Positions 4,907-5,963 of a stretch of DNA of 5,963 nt are shown piece by piece. Source of the stretch: Halieaceae bacterium. GTDB lineage: Bacteria > Pseudomonadota > Gammaproteobacteria > Pseudomonadales > Halieaceae. The position numbers and the translations under genes are program-made. How positions within the stretch are numbered: the first letter of the stretch is position 1; the number at the start of each line of letters is the position of its first letter. The stretch spans positions 1 to 5,963 of the forward strand of contig DPGN01000034.1 in NCBI GenBank assembly GCA_003523185.1, in the 5' to 3' direction. The notes under the pieces were generated by a model. The model was not told where the DNA came from. It ran no database searches and saw only the letters and a list, made by a program, of their open reading frames with translations.

Positions 4907-5761
4907 ATGATGCGCGACCTCGCTGAATTCATCATGCGCGGTCGTTGGCAAGCGCTGGCGGTAGCTGTTATTGGTTCCGTGCTTGTCATTGCCGCACCTG
5001 TGAGTGCGGCAGCCATTGCACTTGTGACATTGGGTCGCAGTGTGCGCGATGGTACTTGGGTTGTACTGTGGTCGATGCTTCCCGCTCTGTTACTGGGCTG
5101 GGTAAGCGGAGATTACGGAACAGGGCTCTTGTTGCTCTCTGTGTTTGTGGGCGCCGCAGTGTTAGCGCAGACCTACAGTTTGTCGTTAGCGCTGCTTGCT
5201 GTGGTACCGGTATCAGCCCTGGGTGGACTGGCGCTGTTGGCGTTCAACTCCGCGTTTTTGGATGCGTTGTTGACGGTGTTCGATACGTGGATTGAGGCAC
5301 TGGAGTCGGGCGCTGACGACACTGCCGTGATGGGTTTGCTAAGGCCATCGGTGCCGCAAGTAGCCGGGCTCATGGCAGTTGGTAATTCGCTACTTGCTTG
5401 CCTCAGCTTGTTACTAGGGCGGTATTGGCAAGCGGCGCTGTACAAGCCCGGTGGGTTTGGCGATGAGTTCAGGGCGCTGCGATTGCCTTCACTCTGGGCG
5501 GCTGCCTTGGTTCTGGTGACCGTTGCGGGCGCCCTAGGCGGTAGAGAGTTGGCAGCGTGGACTGCCTTGGCAGGAGTACCTGTCACGATTTGTGGTTTTG
5601 CGCTCTTGCACCATGTTGCGCGAGACCGACAGCTTGGATTTGGATTTCTGGCTGTCAGTTACATGCTGTGGGCATTTGTTGATCTGCTGAAAGTGGGTGT
5701 GCTCGTGGCGGTGTTGCTGGATGCTTTTTTAGACTTCGGCCGCAGGGCAAAGGCGAGCTGA
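4907..5761 (+). CDS. Multi-pass membrane protein, YybS/DUF2232-like
   Basis: The 284-residue product is strongly hydrophobic, with about seven or eight predicted membrane segments (roughly 15-42, 50-67, 71-88, 91-113, 150-172, 195-212, 214-236 and 244-273). A charged loop at 127-148 separates the halves. The motif GRYWQAALYKPGGFGDEF (171-188), followed by RALRLP, is characteristic, as I recall, of the membrane protein found between rpsR and rplI in Pseudomonas and relatives. The molecular function is unknown. ATG 4907 follows the rpsR stop by three bases with no Shine-Dalgarno; ATG 4910 and ATG 4934 are possible alternatives, and translation probably depends on coupling with rpsR. No cleavable signal peptide is evident. 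The identification rests on position and overall character more than on a catalytic motif, because none is visible. Confidence 0.85.
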   Translation: MMRDLAEFIMRGRWQALAVAVIGSVLVIAAPVSAAAIALVTLGRSVRDGTWVVLWSMLPALLLGWVSGDYGTGLLLLSVFVGAAVLAQTYSLSLALLAVVPVSALGGLALLAFNSAFLDALLTVFDTWIEALESGADDTAVMGLLRPSVPQVAGLMAVGNSLLACLSLLLGRYWQAALYKPGGFGDEFRALRLPSLWAAALVLVTVAGALGGRELAAWTALAGVPVTICGFALLHHVARDRQLGFGFLAVSYMLWAFVDLLKVGVLVAVLLDAFLDFGRRAKAS

Positions 5762-5783
5762 TAGTCGAGTAGAGAGTTAGTTA

Positions 5784-5841
5784 ACGGTACTGGCTGTGAG
5801 GCCCTTACCGTCGGATGCCACGGTCTGTCTGAGTCGGTGGC
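5784..5841 (+). repeat. Two weak hairpins in the gap before rplI
   Basis: ACGGTA (5784-5789) pairs with TACCGT (5806-5811), with a smaller GGC/GCC pairing inside. GCCAC (5817-5821) pairs with GTGGC (5837-5841) around a 15-base loop. Neither is followed by a T-run, so neither is a good intrinsic terminator. They may form part of a structured leader or read-through region between the membrane gene and rplI. No convincing promoter was found in 5762-5903. Confidence 0.35.
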
Positions 5842-5869
5842 CGGTTGAGAAGATTGATATTGATAAGTG

Positions 5870-5884
5870 TGGCGCAATGCGCCA
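5870..5884 (+). repeat. Perfect short hairpin just upstream of the rplI ribosome binding site
   Basis: TGGCGC (5870-5875) and GCGCCA (5879-5884) form a perfect 6-bp stem with an AAT triloop. The sequence also contains a direct repeat CAATGCG (5875-5881 and 5883-5889). The stem ends five or more bases before the GAGGGA Shine-Dalgarno (5891-5896) of rplI, so it would leave that site free. It could protect the mRNA or tune rplI expression; no T-tract follows, which argues against termination. Confidence 0.5.
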
Positions 5885-5903
5885 ATGCGAGAGGGAAATA
5901 AGG

Positions 5904-5963
5904 ATGGAAGTAATTCTGCTCGATAACGTAGGTAGCCTTGGTCTGCTGGGTGACCGTGTTGAT
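5904..5963 (+). CDS. rplI: 50S ribosomal protein L9, N-terminal fragment (runs off the window)
   Basis: L9 binds 23S rRNA at the base of the L1 stalk and helps limit frameshifting; the full protein is about 150 residues with two globular domains joined by a long helix. Only the first 20 residues are present, MEVILLDNVGSLGLLGDRVD. They align with the E. coli start [20 protein letters not shown] and belong to the N-terminal RNA-binding domain. ATG 5904 is preceded by GAGGGA (5891-5896) at a spacing of seven bases. The gene follows the membrane protein after 142 bases, longer than the other gaps within the rpsF unit, so it could be read through or have its own signal. The truncation is only the window edge. 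Confidence 0.95.
   Translation, partial: MEVILLDNVGSLGLLGDRVD

Noticed and set aside
5173..5586. 137-residue minus-strand frame opposite the membrane gene
   Set aside because: Antisense of Leu/Ala/Val-rich membrane codons; long open antisense frames are expected there.

Overview
The window is a housekeeping stretch from a gammaproteobacterium. It most resembles the Pseudomonas/marine gammaproteobacterial branch rather than the enterics. The genes read tRNA-Leu(CAG) (minus strand), then rnr, rlmB, rpsF, rpsR, a multi-pass membrane protein and the start of rplI (all plus strand). The proteins are close to E. coli RNase R, RlmB, S6 and S18 along most of their length. The enteric gene priB is absent between rpsF and rpsR, and a YybS/DUF2232-type membrane gene lies between rpsR and rplI. 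From memory this is the Pseudomonas arrangement, where a tRNA-Leu also lies beside rnr. The exact genus cannot be fixed from this window; a marine oligotroph-type gammaproteobacterium is an inference.

Layout. Positions 1-138 hold the end of an unrecognised hydrophobic reading frame. Positions 168-485 hold an orphan 105-codon frame with five early cysteines, of doubtful status. Positions 486-617 hold no gene, only weak nested inverted repeats. Positions 618-704 are tRNA-Leu(CAG) on the minus strand, with its own promoter at 730-758. RNase R follows (best start TTG 827, stop 3289) and shares an ATGA overlap with rlmB (3286-4029). The gap 4030-4147 carries a candidate promoter with a GC-rich discriminator and an RNA fold that matches the S6:S18 autoregulatory leader. 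After it come rpsF (4148-4672), rpsR (4676-4903) and a membrane protein (4907-5761). A 142-base gap with short hairpins precedes rplI, which begins at 5904 and runs off the window.

How it works together. Almost everything serves RNA turnover or ribosome assembly. RNase R degrades structured and defective RNA. RlmB methylates 23S rRNA in the peptidyl-transferase P loop. S6 and S18 form the heterodimer that binds the 30S platform, and they probably repress their own mRNA through the leader. L9 is a 50S protein. The tRNA decodes CUG.

No new multi-gene system is visible. The items most worth a second look are the S6:S18 leader, the long genome-encoded acidic tail of S6, a correctly phased A-AAA-AAG slippery heptamer in the basic tail of RNase R, and the poorly explained left end (1-617).
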